Shown here: positions 44,318-55,616 of the stretch, piece after piece | How positions within the stretch are numbered: the first letter of the stretch is position 1 | How the letters are laid out: each line of letters opens with the position of its first letter | Assembly (NCBI RefSeq): GCF_037042905.1 | Contig: NC_087259.1 | Location: forward strand, 19,199,501 to 19,263,500 | Length of the DNA stretch: 64,000 bases | From: Lytechinus pictus | Taxonomy: Eukaryota > Echinodermata > Echinoidea > Temnopleuroida > Toxopneustidae | Direction: 5' to 3' | Notes under the pieces: model-generated | Told to the model about the DNA's origin: nothing | The model's database searches: none | Seen by the model: only the letters and a program-made list of their open reading frames with translations | Position numbers and translations under genes: made by a program

Positions 44318-44422
44318 GTCATGGAAGACTTTGTGAAATCAGTTGCCAATTCCGTCTACACAAAGAGCTCAGAGGATGTCCAATTTGTTGGGGACAGAAT
44401 CAACGAAGGAACAAAACGTGCG
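44318..44422 (+). pseudogene. NARS2: NARS2-like exon A (mitochondrial Asn-tRNA synthetase)
   Basis: 105 nt between ATTGCAG and CG|GTGAGT, open for 35 codons (VMEDFVKSVANSVY ... SSEDVQFVGDRINEGTKRA). It matches the helical segment after class II motif 2 in mitochondrial asparaginyl-tRNA synthetase, the enzyme that charges mitochondrial tRNA-Asn. The acceptor pyrimidine tract partly overlaps the end of the mariner-type MITE. This exon has no lesion itself, but downstream exons do. No upstream exons were found in the window. Confidence 0.65.
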
Positions 44423-44486
44423 GTGAGTTGGATTTTGGTTCAGTGAAAGATAGTGTTTCCACTTTGAAGAAATAACAGAATTACAG

Positions 44487-44506
44487 GAAATGCAGATCAT
44501 TTTCAG
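44487..44506 (+). other. possible 20-nt micro-exon of the NARS2-like gene
   Basis: The piece lies between TTACAG and GTAATT. Its length (2 modulo 3) is what is needed to join exon A (phase 0) to exon B (which starts with one leftover base). It would encode EMQIIF plus two bases. The acceptor is weak, so chance is possible. Confidence 0.2.
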
Positions 44507-45017
44507 GTAATTTTTGAGAAATGCAAAATGTCAGGAATTAGTGGAAATCAGAAAATTACAATTAAAGTACAATTAAACATAGCAACTTTCTATATTCATG
44601 TTATAAGAATTTTTTGCCTCATACGTAGCTCGCAGGCCGCTAGCATTTTGTTGCTTTATTTTTAAAAAGTGCATTCAACAAAAAAGGTTATATTCTTTGA
44701 GTTTGGTCTCTTAGACAAAGTTTAGGCTTGCTTTGTTAAAGTGCGATTTTTGCTAAAAATAAAGTTTGAAAATTCCAGGAAATGTCTGAATTTCAGGAAG
44801 GTTTCTAGTCAGTTTCTGTAAATTTTTTTTTGGATCTGAGGGGAAACACTGACTGGTGAAACTGAAAGATGTCATTCCAATCGCAATGCATCTGGGGTCC
44901 TGTTTCGTAAGGACTTGTTATAATAACAAATGCACAATTTCTACCACAAGTTTACCATCAGCCAATCAGACTGAAGGGTTTCTTTAGCTTTGAACTGTTA
45001 TTGTAAGTTTGATATTA

Positions 45018-46488
45018 TTCAATTCAATTTTTCAATTCAGTTTATTTTTTTCAGTATAAAAACAATACAAGTAGTACAAACATGAAATAAATCAGACATA
45101 GACATAAATAAAGTATTATACTGAAAGAAAGGGTAGCAGCCAAAAAGAAATTAACCTTATGTACGGCCGACCCAAATAAAATAACATATTTGAACAATTA
45201 AAGTAGAAAAAGAGAAAGAATTACCCAACTTACCCAAACAATCAAAATATCAATTAAGTAGAAAATGAATAAGTAGTGATGATTTGGTATTTACAATTCG
45301 TCCTAAAAACTTTAAGAGAGCAACTGTCCTCAAGTTCCTTTGATAAAGTATTCCAAATTAATGGTCCCCTATAAAAAAATGAATTTTGAAATAATTAGTG
45401 TTCTTACTTTAGGAATATGAAAATCATTATTGCCCCTGGTTGTATAATTATGTACCTTATGATTTAAAAGAAAATAATTACATATTGAGTTGACTGAGGT
45501 GAAAAGTTATACATGAAAATTGCAGCTTCATAATTATAAATGTTGTAAAATTGTAAAATCCTCTGAGACTTAAAAATTGGTTCTGTATGAGCATAAAAAG
45601 ATGAATGGTTAACAAGTCTTATTGCACATTTTTGAAGTTTCAAAATTCTATCCAGGTGTAAATAAGAAGCACTGCCCCAGGCAAGAATACTGTAACTTAA
45701 AAAAGGTGCAACAAGTGCGTAATAAATATTTCGTTAAACAGTAATTGGAAAATTGCGTAATCTGTACAAAATGCTTATGATTTTATAAATTCTATAACAA
45801 ATCAATATGAGGAACCCATAGCAATTTACTGTCAATTATAATACCAAGAAATTAGACTTGCAATGCCTTTGCAACACTAGCATTTGCTACACTAGCATTT
45901 GATAATTGCTCCCGCAGATTGTTAATATATATTTATTTATTTGTAAAAACATATACTGTGTTTTAGAAATATTTACAGATAATTTATTAATGGTCAACCA
46001 AGAAGTCACCTTCTTTAATTCACTATTAAATTGCACTTACAGAACATCAATATTATCATGTGACATAAAAATGTTTGTATCATCGGCAAATAAAATATAT
46101 TTCAATTTCACATTGCATACATCATTTACATGTATATACAAAGTAAATAAAAGTGGCCAGAGGATAGAACCTTGGGGCACTTCACACCTTACGTCCTTGT
46201 AATTAGATTGTTGACTATTTAAAGTTACAAATAGTTGTCTATGACTTGAATCATTGTTCAAAAGAAAAAGATCACAAATTTTTCCCCTTATTCCTTTTTT
46301 TCATGAGTATTCTATGGTCAAGTGTGTTAAACGCTTTCTGTAAATCTAAAAACAAGCCAATTGATACACCTTTCATTTCGATAACACTATTAATACTTTG
46401 AATAAAATGAAGTAATGCTGAAGATGTGAAATACCCCACCCGAAAGTTACATGTAGTGAACCCCACTGGAAATTAAACAATTTGAAGT
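45018..46488 (-). mobile_element. LINE fragment (jockey/CR1-like), reverse orientation
   Basis: On the minus strand, broken RT frames can be read in order: GLFLDLQKAFNTLDHRILM (46272-46466 frame), then VPQGSILWPLLFTLYI and LFADDTNIF (46037-46261 frame), then INKLSVN with KTQYMF, and a degraded GPLIWN end near 45360. The 3' end at the low coordinate is an AATTGAATTGAA-type tail. It lies in an intron of the NARS2-like gene. Confidence 0.75.
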
Positions 46489-47149
46489 GTTCACGTTCTG
46501 TCATGTTTCAGATATTTAATTGTGACGTCAGGTAATAAAATATCACATTCAATACAGCTTGTTTCTCTGGGCTTGCCGACCATTGTAGTGTTGTTGTCTA
46601 CATTCAACATTCAGGAGTGCATTTTGTGATTTTGTTCACTAACTTTTGTGCACACTGTACATTTTTGGCCAAAAGTCCACATACACTTGTTGTAAACTTA
46701 TTTGATGTAAATAGATTTATACGCCTTTTGGTGGACTCTGAAAAGCATAGTGACAAGTTTTAGATTTTTAAAAATTTTCCAAAAATAGAACTATGCATAG
46801 AAAATCTGAGATATTTAGGAACATGGCTTAACAAGTAAATGTGCATATTGTTTAAAGATTTGGTCACCCTAATTGCTATGATTTGACTTTTAGGACAGTA
46901 TGTAAATATCTCAGTGCTACTTGGACACCATGCTCACGTCAGCAGGTTTTGCTCAAAAAGTTCATTAAAAAATGATTCTGAGAGTCTCAAAATTTCCATT
47001 AAATATATGGTCTTCATAAGACTCTGACTGGAGTATAATTTGTATCAAATTATGCTGAAATGTCACATTTTTTGCCCCAATTTCATGAAAATATTTATAT
47101 ATGTTTATCACTTTTTTATGTGACTTCCTTTTTATGTTGTTTTTTACAG
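46489..47149 (+). other. intron sequence
   Basis: No further exon or element recognised before the acceptor TTTTTTACAG at 47140-47149. Confidence 0.4.
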
Positions 47150-47216
47150 ACTCTTGTATACAGAAGCCATCTCAATATTATACAGACATAAAGATCAATT
47201 TGAATGCACACCATGA
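47150..47216 (+). pseudogene. NARS2: NARS2-like exon B
   Basis: 67 nt between a strong acceptor and GA|GTAAGT. In the frame given by one leading base it reads LLYTEAISILYRHKDQFECT and then P, matching the YTEA segment of NARS2. Its last codon is TGA, an in-frame stop just before the donor. Confidence 0.65.
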
Positions 47217-47515
47217 GTAAGTAGATAGGCCTTCTATCATGTACAAGGGAATATCCACCCCAACAAAAAAAAGTTTATTTGAAATGAGAGAAAAGAATCA
47301 CGCAAGCTCAATGCTGAAAATTTCATTAGAATCTGATAAAAAAATAAGAAAGCTATGACATTTTAAAGTTTTGCTAATCTATGTATGTAAATGAAATAAT
47401 TGATGACGTCAGCCACTCGCTATTTCTTTTGTATTTTATTTTGAAAAATATTAAATATCTTAGAACCACTGGTTGAACCCGTGGCGTATGCAGATTTCCT
47501 GTATATGGGCAATTC

Positions 47516-47900
47516 CATATATTTGTAAGTCCAACCCAGACCTGCCAACCAGTATGTTTTGGCGTAATTAGTCCGTTTTTGCAACCAAAATATGGCAGTA
47601 CGATTGTTCTTGAAAAAATATGTTTTATAAAAAAAAAAATCTGGTTTTAGATCAATGTAATTTCAGGTAACTCATTTTTTTTTCAATCATTTTGTTAAAA
47701 CCAGGGTGAGATATGCACATGTTTAAATGTTGTTTTTTCATCTGCAAGAGCATTGTGCATTTTATTATGAAATACACTTTTATGACAGTCTGTAATGTTC
47801 TCAAAGGACCAAGATTTGGTCAGTTTATGAAGTGAAGTAAGACTTGAGAAAAATGGCAGTTGGACGTATAAAAATGTTGATCATTTTAAGGAATCGCCCA
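47516..47900. mobile_element. TGGGCAATTCC-type MITE, copy 1
   Basis: Ends TGGGCAATTCC and GGAATCGCCCA are inverted; flanks are TATA on both sides (47512-47515, 47901-47904), consistent with a TA duplication. Inner words (GACAGTCTGTAATG, GATTTGGTCAGTTT, GATCATTTTA) recur in the copy at 50578-50775. Intronic. Confidence 0.6.
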
Positions 47901-48305
47901 TATATTAAGCTTCATTTACTAAGTAAAAATAAAAAAATCCAACGCTGATAACATGTTTTCATCACAATGCGCCAGAGTGATGCCTATTGCCATGGTTGAG
48001 CATGCTATTTTATTCGTGAATCTGCTGTTTTAAACAGTGGACTCAGCCATCACAACAAGTTCATATCTGGAAATGGTGTAGGCATAAATTTTACTAAGTG
48101 TAGTCGAGAATCCATGTAGTTTATCTCAGACTTTGGACAGGTAGAAATAATCTAGTTTTTATTTCCTTCATTTGTCTCCTTGTATTCTGGTATCAAACAA
48201 ACTCCTTGAAACATTCAACAGGTTTGTGCAATTATTTATCTTAGAGTTTAGAAGGGCAGAGGCATCAATCAATTTTTCTTTCATTTATGCTTTTGCTTTA
48301 TACAG

Positions 48306-48437
48306 TGGGGCGTTGACTTGCAGTCTGAACACGAGGCCTTTTGGTTTGTCACAGTGGGAACATCCCTGTCTTTGTAGTGGACTACCCCAAGGATATCAAA
48401 CCTTTCTATGCTAGGCTGAATACCGACGACAAAAATG
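48306..48437 (+). pseudogene. NARS2: NARS2-like exon C
   Basis: Acceptor TTTATACAG and donor AATG|GTGAGT. The first part reads [12 protein letters not shown] and the second, one frame over, [20 protein letters not shown]. Together these are the conserved WG-DL--EHE ... NIPVFV-YP---KPFY region of NARS2. One base appears to be missing in the T run at 48339-48342. Donor phase fits the next exon. Confidence 0.85.
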
Positions 48438-48493
48438 GTGAGTAGCTGGTTTAACTTATTTCAATAACACTAAGCTGAAATCAGATCATTTAA

Positions 48494-48963
48494 CCCTTAA
48501 TAAATGGGTCAATTTGACCCCCCCCCCCCTCTTAACAAATTTCATCAGTATGCCGGCGAGCGAAATTTTTCAGATAGATTTATTTATGTTATTTATGATC
48601 GTAAAAGTGTCCACGATAAAAAATATAAATAACACAAGAATAAAAAAACAATAAGATACATAGGAAATTAATTGATTTTCTGCAATTTTTTTGAAGACTT
48701 TTGTTAGAAATGTAAAAATCTATATATTCACCAATAATTAGCATTCTACTAGTTGATAAATTGAGTTAAAGGCAAAAAATTTCATACTCTTATTTGCATA
48801 TTTAATTAATAACAAAAAGCAATTAATTTTTTGAAAATTTTACCATACAGTCTTGTAGTTTACATCCAGGTCTACACGCGTAATCAACGGTCGAGATCTG
48901 GAGGGGGGGGGGACTCAATATGACAAGTGTAAGTTTGTCTGAAATAGCCTAGTTAAGATAGGG
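48494..48963. mobile_element. TTAA-type MITE, copy 2
   Basis: TTAA flanks (48490-48493, 48964-48967), CCCTTAATAAATGGG at the left and AGATAGGG at the right. G/C runs and GTCGAGATCT lie near the right end, as in 32514-33287. Inverted ends are weak in this copy. Intronic. Confidence 0.55.
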
Positions 48964-48967
48964 TTAA

Positions 48968-49590
48968 ATTCATTTTTAAAATGGCAAGTTTAGATTTCTA
49001 TCTAATCCGCCCCAACAAAAAGTTAGGCTGAATATTCATGAAAATCTGATGTAATAAATTAAAAATAAAAATAGTTGTATGCTCATCCTGGTCATTATGC
49101 AAATGAGGGAACTAATGACAATGCTCATTTCATCAGTTTCTGATATGAAATATGAAATATCTCAATTTTCTCAGCATTATAATGTGAAACAATACTAGTG
49201 ACTTTTCCTTAAATGTGGGGAATTGTCATTGTTATCTATTGTGATTTGATGAAAAGTCTATCTTTTGTCAAATCCGCAAAAATGAATAATGTTTAATTTA
49301 AAGAATGAAATATTAAAGAAAAGTAAATGTGCATTATCATTTACTCTCCAATTTGCATTTCACTGTTTTGTACAAAATAAGTGAAATAGAAAAATATAAC
49401 TTTCTTATTTTGCGCCTAAGTTTGATGAAATTTTCAGTGTTATGCTCATTTGACTTTTCTCTTCTGGACTTGACTTATAATGGAATATGTGTCCCAGTTA
49501 AAGACTGAGTAGAAGAGCCTTGTCTTACAAAGATATGTGATTGATCCGATTAATCACAACTAGTAAAGTGCATTTCATAATTCTTTATAC
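48968..49590 (+). other. intron sequence
   Basis: AT-rich, nothing recognised. Confidence 0.4.
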
Positions 49591-49591
49591 A

Positions 49592-49731
49592 GGGGTCCGT
49601 TGCAGAAAGAGTTGCGTTTAAACGCAAGTCAAAAATCAATTGCAAGTCCCAAATGCACGCTGTTGATTAGTTGAAAATCAAGTTGCGCATGATGACGCAC
49701 GATTTATTGCAACTCTTTCTGTTGATGAGCA
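49592..49731. mobile_element. palindromic MITE, right end truncated
   Basis: Relative of 7903-8049: GGGGTCCGTTGCAGAAAGAG at the left and GCAACTCTTTCTG at the right, but the final GCAACGGGCCCC is missing. Confidence 0.6.
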
Positions 49732-49903
49732 GTTATTTGCCAAGACGTTGCTGCTTGTAGAAGTATATGTCATATTTAAAAAAATACACTGTATTTGGAA
49801 ATTACACCTGCGTTATAGATGTTGGGGTCGCTGGCTTGCCATAGTTGTGAAGGGACCCAGGTGTACAATGAAAACAAATCACTTTATGACAAGTACAATG
49901 CCT

Positions 49904-50039
49904 GGGGGTGTTTCATGAAAGGACTTGTCAGACATTTTATCCGACAGCATAGGAACAGTGCCTCTCAGCCAATCAAAATCATGGAAAGATGTCAGATCTG
50001 ACAACTTGTCGGATGAAAATATTAATGAAACACTCTCCT
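49904..50039. mobile_element. GGGGTGTTTCATGAAAGGAC MITE, copy 1
   Basis: Palindromic-ended, with GACTTGTCAGACATTTTATC facing ACAACTTGTCGGATGAAAA. An inverted relative is at 53042-53180. Intronic. Confidence 0.55.
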
Positions 50040-50395
50040 GGATTGCCTGGTAATCTTAACGTAGGATGGGATTTTAAAATATAACCCCCCCCTCCCCTGA
50101 GCTGCCAGATGTTGATTGTGCTAGCACCATGACAGTTTGTAAAATGGTAGTGTACGATGTAATTTTCAAGGCTTTATATACTTATTCCAAAATATTAAGA
50201 TTTTACCTGATATGATTTTTTTTAAATTTAAAGATGATTGTGTTCTACTCAAAAGCGCAAATACAACCGAACACAGTCTTTTACACATGTACTTTACAGC
50301 ATACGTATGATGATGTGTTCCAGCATAGAATACAACACGTGTGACTACAGTACTTTACGACTACAAATTCATTTTCAATGTTTTACTCCAGGCAG

Positions 50396-50518
50396 CAGCT
50401 GTAGATCTGTTTGTTCCAAGAGTAGGCGAGTTGATCAGTGGTAGCTTGAGAGAGGAACGTCTTGATGATTCCTGCATAGAATAAAGCACCTGGGACTTCA
50501 GGATTCTAATTACCAATG
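50396..50518 (+). pseudogene. NARS2: NARS2-like exon D
   Basis: Acceptor CTCCAGGCAG and donor CAATG|GTACGT. The phase fits exon C when the downstream AG is used. It reads AAVDLFVPRVGELISGSLRE and then, after a one-base frameshift near 50464-50470, FLHRIKHLGLQDSNYQW. NARS2 has VPGVGEL and GGGLREER here, so conserved glycines are replaced (PRV, SGS). Lesions and substitutions indicate loss of function. Confidence 0.85.
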
Positions 50519-50577
50519 GTACGTAGAGCAAGATCCTAGCTCCAGCAACATTGAAGCTAAAGCCTGGCTCTCGCCTT

Positions 50578-50775
50578 TGGGCAATTCCATAAGATATGTA
50601 CGTCCGAACCCCTATATGTGGGACCGTCATGACATTTTCTGTCTCTGATTTCTTGTTCTTTAGACAGTCTTTATGCTCTCAAATGACTATGACTTGGTCA
50701 GTTTTTAAATGTGGAGTAAGACTTTAGAAAAATTGAGGTCACACTACAAAATGGTTGATCATTTTATGGAATTGC
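50578..50775. mobile_element. TGGGCAATTCC-type MITE, copy 2
   Basis: Starts TGGGCAATTCCATAAGAT and ends ATTTTATGGAATTGC; shares AGACAGTCTTTATGCTCTC and CTTGGTCAGTTTTTAA with copy 1. Sits 60 bp after exon D. Confidence 0.55.
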
Positions 50776-51403
50776 GATGGTTTCTAAAGCACCTTTGAGA
50801 ATTCATGCCTTAATATATAAAAGCTCTTCTGGGTAAATTGCCACTAGGTCTCCACCTAATTTGTATACTTTCTATTTGGTCTCATTCTCGATGGTCCAGC
50901 AATATTCAATTTGGTCTACAACCAGTTCGTCTACTGCCCTCTTATTTTCTCCTATTGCATTTACCACAAAGTCTAGTTCACATTGAGGCTACCCTACCTC
51001 TTTCATCCATAAACCACTCAGTCTGTATAATTAGGTTAACTGTTAGTGAACGAAATTTTCATTTGAAAAAGTGCAAAAGAAGTAGGTAAATGCAGGTGTG
51101 GATCCAGGATTTTCCAAAGGGGGGGGGGAAAGTTTTTTCTGAGGAAAATTTTGACAAGCCAAAAATAAAAAAGGTTTTCAACCACAAATTAAGGATATTT
51201 CTCTTATCAAAAGGGGGGCCTTCTGTGCTCCCTTCTGGATCCGTGTCTGGGTAAACGGAGCAGAAATATGACCATCTGGGTATTGGACTAGAGGACAGAT
51301 AGACCAAGTGAGTATTAGACTAAATGATAGTTCTATCAAGAGGCAAATTAGATCAACTTGTTTGTAGATCAATTGGATTTAGCCTATGTGGTATTATAAT
51401 CTC
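50776..51403 (+). other. intron sequence
   Basis: No definite feature. A short stretch (50800-51085) encodes fragments vaguely like a LINE ORF end, but the frames are too broken to call. Confidence 0.3.
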
Positions 51404-51407
51404 TTAA

Positions 51408-52266
51408 GGCGACTGCACACCTTACGATTGGTCTGCAACTGGATTTCAGAATAAAATGTAGTAGAATTTGATGCAAATATTGAGACTTGGAATATCTTGC
51501 TGTGCAATGTTCTAAATCATCATACGAATACCTATATCCAAATCTGTGACTATGCTATCATCCTTCTAAGAATAAAAACAAATTTAATATCTAGTCGCAA
51601 TGACGTCATAGCAGTCATACGTTTGGCTAAGATTTTAAACTAATTTGGCCTTTACCCCAAAATAAAGGCTTGCATTCTTTCAAAATTGTTATATTAGTAT
51701 TCTTTCAATTGATTTTAACCTCAAATAAATGATGTTCAATTCACATTTTCAGAAAATGAGCCAGCCTTCACTGCCACAACACTACTAAGATCCTGCCTCG
51801 CACTACACTATCTAGAATGACGCAAAGCACTTTGCATTGAATTTGAAAATTCCTAGAATTAAACTTATCTTATTTCAAGTTGAGCCCAATGCCATTAAGA
51901 GTACTGAAATAAAAATCCTGCTTTGCTGCAAGCCTTGTGGTCGGAATTGAGTCCACAGTGTATTTTAATAGTGGCAGCAAATTTGGAATTGACTTTGTTT
52001 TAATTCTTAGAGGGAACCTCAAACTACACTGGAATTTTGATTTTGGTATTAATAAATTATTAAGAACTTTGATTTTAAAGGTCTTATAGGTCGGTGGCTA
52101 AAAAATTAGAAGTGAATTTGCTTAATTCTTACAGGGAAGCTCGAACTATACTGGAATTTTTATTTCGGTAATCATAAATTATACAGAGCTTTTATGGGTT
52201 GGAATTTTCATATCAAGTTCTATTGCAATTTCATTGACGCAACAGAGTGTGCAGTGTACGCCTGGC
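51408..52266. mobile_element. TTAA-type element upstream of the last NARS2-like exon
   Basis: TTAA flanks (51404-51407 and 52267-52270); ends GGCGACTGCACACC and GTGTGCAGTGTACGCCTGGC share the inverted ACTGCACAC / GTGTGCAGT core with a small offset. 859 bp, no transposase. It ends 33 bp before the exon at 52300. Confidence 0.6.
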
Positions 52267-52299
52267 TTAACGATTAAATACCTGCTTTTGTTTCTCCAG

Positions 52300-52444
52300 G
52301 GATCTAGATTTAAGACGCTTTGGAACAGTTCTCCACAGTGGCTTTGGACTTGTGTATGAGTGCCTGCTAGGGTACTTACTTGGTGTGGACCACATACGAG
52401 ATGTCATTCCCTTCCCACGATTCCCTGGCTCCTGCCCTCTCTGA
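52300..52444 (+). pseudogene. NARS2: NARS2-like exon E, C-terminal exon
   Basis: Acceptor TTTCTCCAG. Its first base completes the TGG codon from exon D. It reads [20 protein letters not shown] and ends [20 protein letters not shown] with stop TGA at 52442-52444, a clear match to the NARS2 C-terminus. Frame intact. Class II motif 3 should contain an invariant Arg after Glu, but here the codon at 52361-52363 is TGC (Cys), one transition away from CGC. The preceding Gly is Val. The ATP-binding arginine is therefore lost. Confidence 0.9.
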
Positions 52445-52622
52445 TGGTAGCTCCGCACAGCTGTCAAACTTCTTTATGGGGACGTCTTCCGATCGTGGTG
52501 TAATGGTGCTGATTTTACCCAACTGATAAGAAAGGATGATGAATGTCTGCTAGCAACCAGAGGACAGACGGCTTTGCATCCTTGCAGAGGGACCTGGACA
52601 TGAGGATCAAGGAAACCAGGAA
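52445..52622 (+). other. 3' flank of the NARS2-like gene
   Basis: Downstream DNA that would be 3' UTR; no poly(A) signal recognised here. Confidence 0.4.
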
Positions 52623-52810
52623 GGGGGGGTGTTTCACAAAGATTTAAGTGTGATTTATGGGGTGTTGCAAGAAATTTGCAGTTGATCGCAAGATAGTTTT
52701 TGGACCACAATCAATGGAAAGTTACCCTTTTCATTGCAAATTTGCAATGATTGCAAATATTTCCCTGCAACACCCCCTAAGAGTCGCACTTATATGTCAG
52801 TTGCGCACTT
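52623..52810. mobile_element. palindromic MITE
   Basis: GGGGTGTTGCAAGAAATTTG (about 52658) faces AAATATTTCCCTGCAACACC, inside outer GGGGGTGTTTCACAAAGATT. Confidence 0.5.
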
Positions 52811-53041
52811 TATGTGCATTACCGTGTGCTAGCGTTTAAGCATGACTCCAAGTCACTCTTTATCTTTTGTGAATCCCATCAGGACCTAGGCCTCGCATCA
52901 AACACAGGAATCTGTGTTACGAAGATCACTGTCCTACCATTGCGCGCTACCATTGGGAATGTTTCTTGGAACAAATAGTTATTTTCACTGACTAATTCTC
53001 TCTAAGCAAATCAGATACAAGGAATATGGTAGCTTATAACA

Positions 53042-53180
53042 GGGGACTGTTTCATTAAGATTTTGTCCGACAAGTTGTCAGATCTGAAATCTTTCCTTGA
53101 ATTTCATTGGCTGAGAAGCAGTGTTACTGTGGTAACTGTCGGATAAAACGTCCGATAAGTCCTTTCATGAAATCCTCCCC
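53042..53180. mobile_element. GGGGTGTTTCATGAAAGGAC-type MITE, copy 2
   Basis: Inverted relative of 49904-50039: GTCCGACAAGTTGTCAGATC left and GATAAGTCCTTTCATGAAAT right, CCCC at the end. Confidence 0.5.
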
Positions 53181-53189
53181 AGAAGTCAG

Positions 53190-54770
53190 TAAAGTCCAAG
53201 CGCACACTATGCGATCCGATACAACACATTTTTTAATGAATCGCATTTTGCATTAAACATGAGAGTGCCAAGGAGTAAAAGTATTTCATTTGAAGTCAGG
53301 CATGAATGTTAGGAATAATAAAGTTATCATTTTGCTTAATTTTGCGGCATGCTCTGTGGTCGGAGTAATGTCTAAATTGGCTTCAAGTAGCATTCAATTA
53401 CAATAGTCAGACTTTACACGACTTTACAATACATAGAAAGATATTTATTAAAAAATCTAACTAAAAAACAGTGATTTGAGGGCATTTCATGTGAATGCCT
53501 CCAAATGCAGCCTTTTTCATAAAAATCCCTGAAATCTTGTGTAAAGTGAATGGGTGCGTAGACATGTGGCTCCATTGTTTTGTTTAATCTGAAAATGACT
53601 TGCCGATGTTTTTTCCAGAAAATCGTATATTTCTCTCAAATTCTCATGAGATTTCAACCGTAAATTTACTTGAAAATAAAGAAAAATCATGATTAATATT
53701 AATAAAAAAATGTTTAGGTGCGCAGACATGGCTCCCCCCTCAATCAAAAGTGAATGTAGTCCAACTACTTCAGAATCTGTATCATGCATTTTGTGGAAAA
53801 TCAAAGGTCTTTGCCTGCAGACTAGTACAGGCTTTGAAGAAGTTAGTGCAATATTATACAAATAATGCATGGCTCAGTGCATTGGGTCAGCATGCGATAA
53901 CACATTGTCTGGAAACCAATACATTATGTCAATGGGTCATCGACATCATTGCCCTTTTGTGACCTTGGATTATCACAGTTTTTAAGGGTAAATGAAAAAA
54001 AGGGGGAAAAATAGATATTTCAAAGTCGGAAATTCAATACTCCTGGAATATTGCATTGCATAATGCAGGCAATATCTAGTTAACAGAGATTTCAGTCATA
54101 TTAATCCAAGTAAATCTACACCAAGAGTCATATATATGTTTTATCCAATATGGGACTTAATGCGCATTTGCTATTCATGAACCCATTTTATATTTTTTAT
54201 GTAGACTTTTGTGTAACAGGAGCAGGTCCAAGCTATTTTATCTTTGCTTACAGTTAAAACATCTGAATTATCAGTTATTTCATTAGTAGATGCAAACTCT
54301 GTTAGCCATGGTTACTAGGAGTCAATAAGTTGTGCATTGGTTAGAAATGATTTGCAAGTATTTTTAGGGCTTTGAATTATGATCATTTCTAGAATTAGGC
54401 TGAGTATTTGTGGTTTAAAAAGCCTGTCTTCAGTTTTGGAAAAGGCTAAAAAATGTGAATTATACTTGATCATCCTAAATTTTGATTGTAAGACTTTGAA
54501 GTAGCTGATTAATCTTGTTTTTTCAACCCCCAATTCTCGGACAATTTAAATATTCAAACCAAACATGTCTAGTGCCCTCTATCAGTGATATTTTTTGTTC
54601 CTATAAAAGGGCTCTTTGAACATTTAGTCTTACAAAAGGAGCTACAGTCGCAAAGATTATGTCCTAAAATCTTCAGTCCAATCCATGCTTTGGAATAGGT
54701 TAACATATATATAAACCTCAGTTTATTTTGACCGGGCACCCAATCAAAATGCATTGTCATGTAAATGTAA
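53190..54770. other. intergenic DNA
   Basis: No gene recognised. The first 200 bp resemble parts of the interior of the TTAA element at 51408-52266 (GCTCTGTGGTCGGA against CCTTGTGGTCGGAATT). Confidence 0.4.
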
Positions 54771-54778
54771 AATGGCAA

Positions 54779-55616
54779 TTTTTGTCTCACCTGCATAGCA
54801 AAGTGAGACTATAGGCGCCGCTTTTCCGAGGTCAATCAAGTATTACTGAACATCCTGCCTGAGTTTCATGTCACATGACTAAGGTCAAAGGTCATTTAGG
54901 GTCAATGAACTTCGACCATGTTGGGGGAATCAACATCAAAATCTTAACCTAAGGTTAAGTTTTTGAAATGTCATCATAACTTAGAAAATATATGGACCTA
55001 GTTCATGAAACTTATACATAAGGTTAATCAAGTATCACTGAACATCCTGCATGAGTTTCACGTCACATGACCAAGGTCAAAGGTAATTTAGGGTCAATGA
55101 AATTTGGCCGAATTGGGGGTATCTGTAGAATTACCATCATAACTTTAAAAGTTTATGGATCTGATTCATGAAACTTGGACATAGTAGTAATCAAGTATTA
55201 CTGAACATCCTGTGCAAGTTTCAGGTCACATGATCAAGGTCATTTAGGGTCAATGAACTTTGGTCAAATTGGGGTATTTGTTGAATTACCGACAAAACTT
55301 TGAAAGTGTGTTGGTCTAGTTCATAAAACTTGGACATAAGAGTAATCAAGTATCACTGAACATCCTTTGCGCATTTTAGGTCACATGACCAAGGTCAAAG
55401 GTCAATGAACTTTGGCCATAATGGGGGTATCTGTTGAATTACCATCATAACTTAGAAAATATATGGACCTAGTTCAAGGTCAAAGGTCATTTAGGGTCAA
55501 TGAACTTTGGCCGAATTGGGGGTATCTGTAGAATTACCATCATGACTCTAAATCAGCACTGCTGCTATATTGAATCGCGTGATGCAGGTGAGACGGCCAG
55601 AGGCATTCCACTTGTT
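54779..55616 (+). mobile_element. D element, copy 2
   Basis: TTTTGTCTCACCTGCATAGC start and GATGCAGGTGAGACGGCCAG end as in D1, with about five tandem units of 120-190 bp carrying AAGGTCAAAGGTCA. It lacks the TTAA insertion and the LINE of D1, and so serves as the empty-site reference. Non-coding. Confidence 0.7.
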
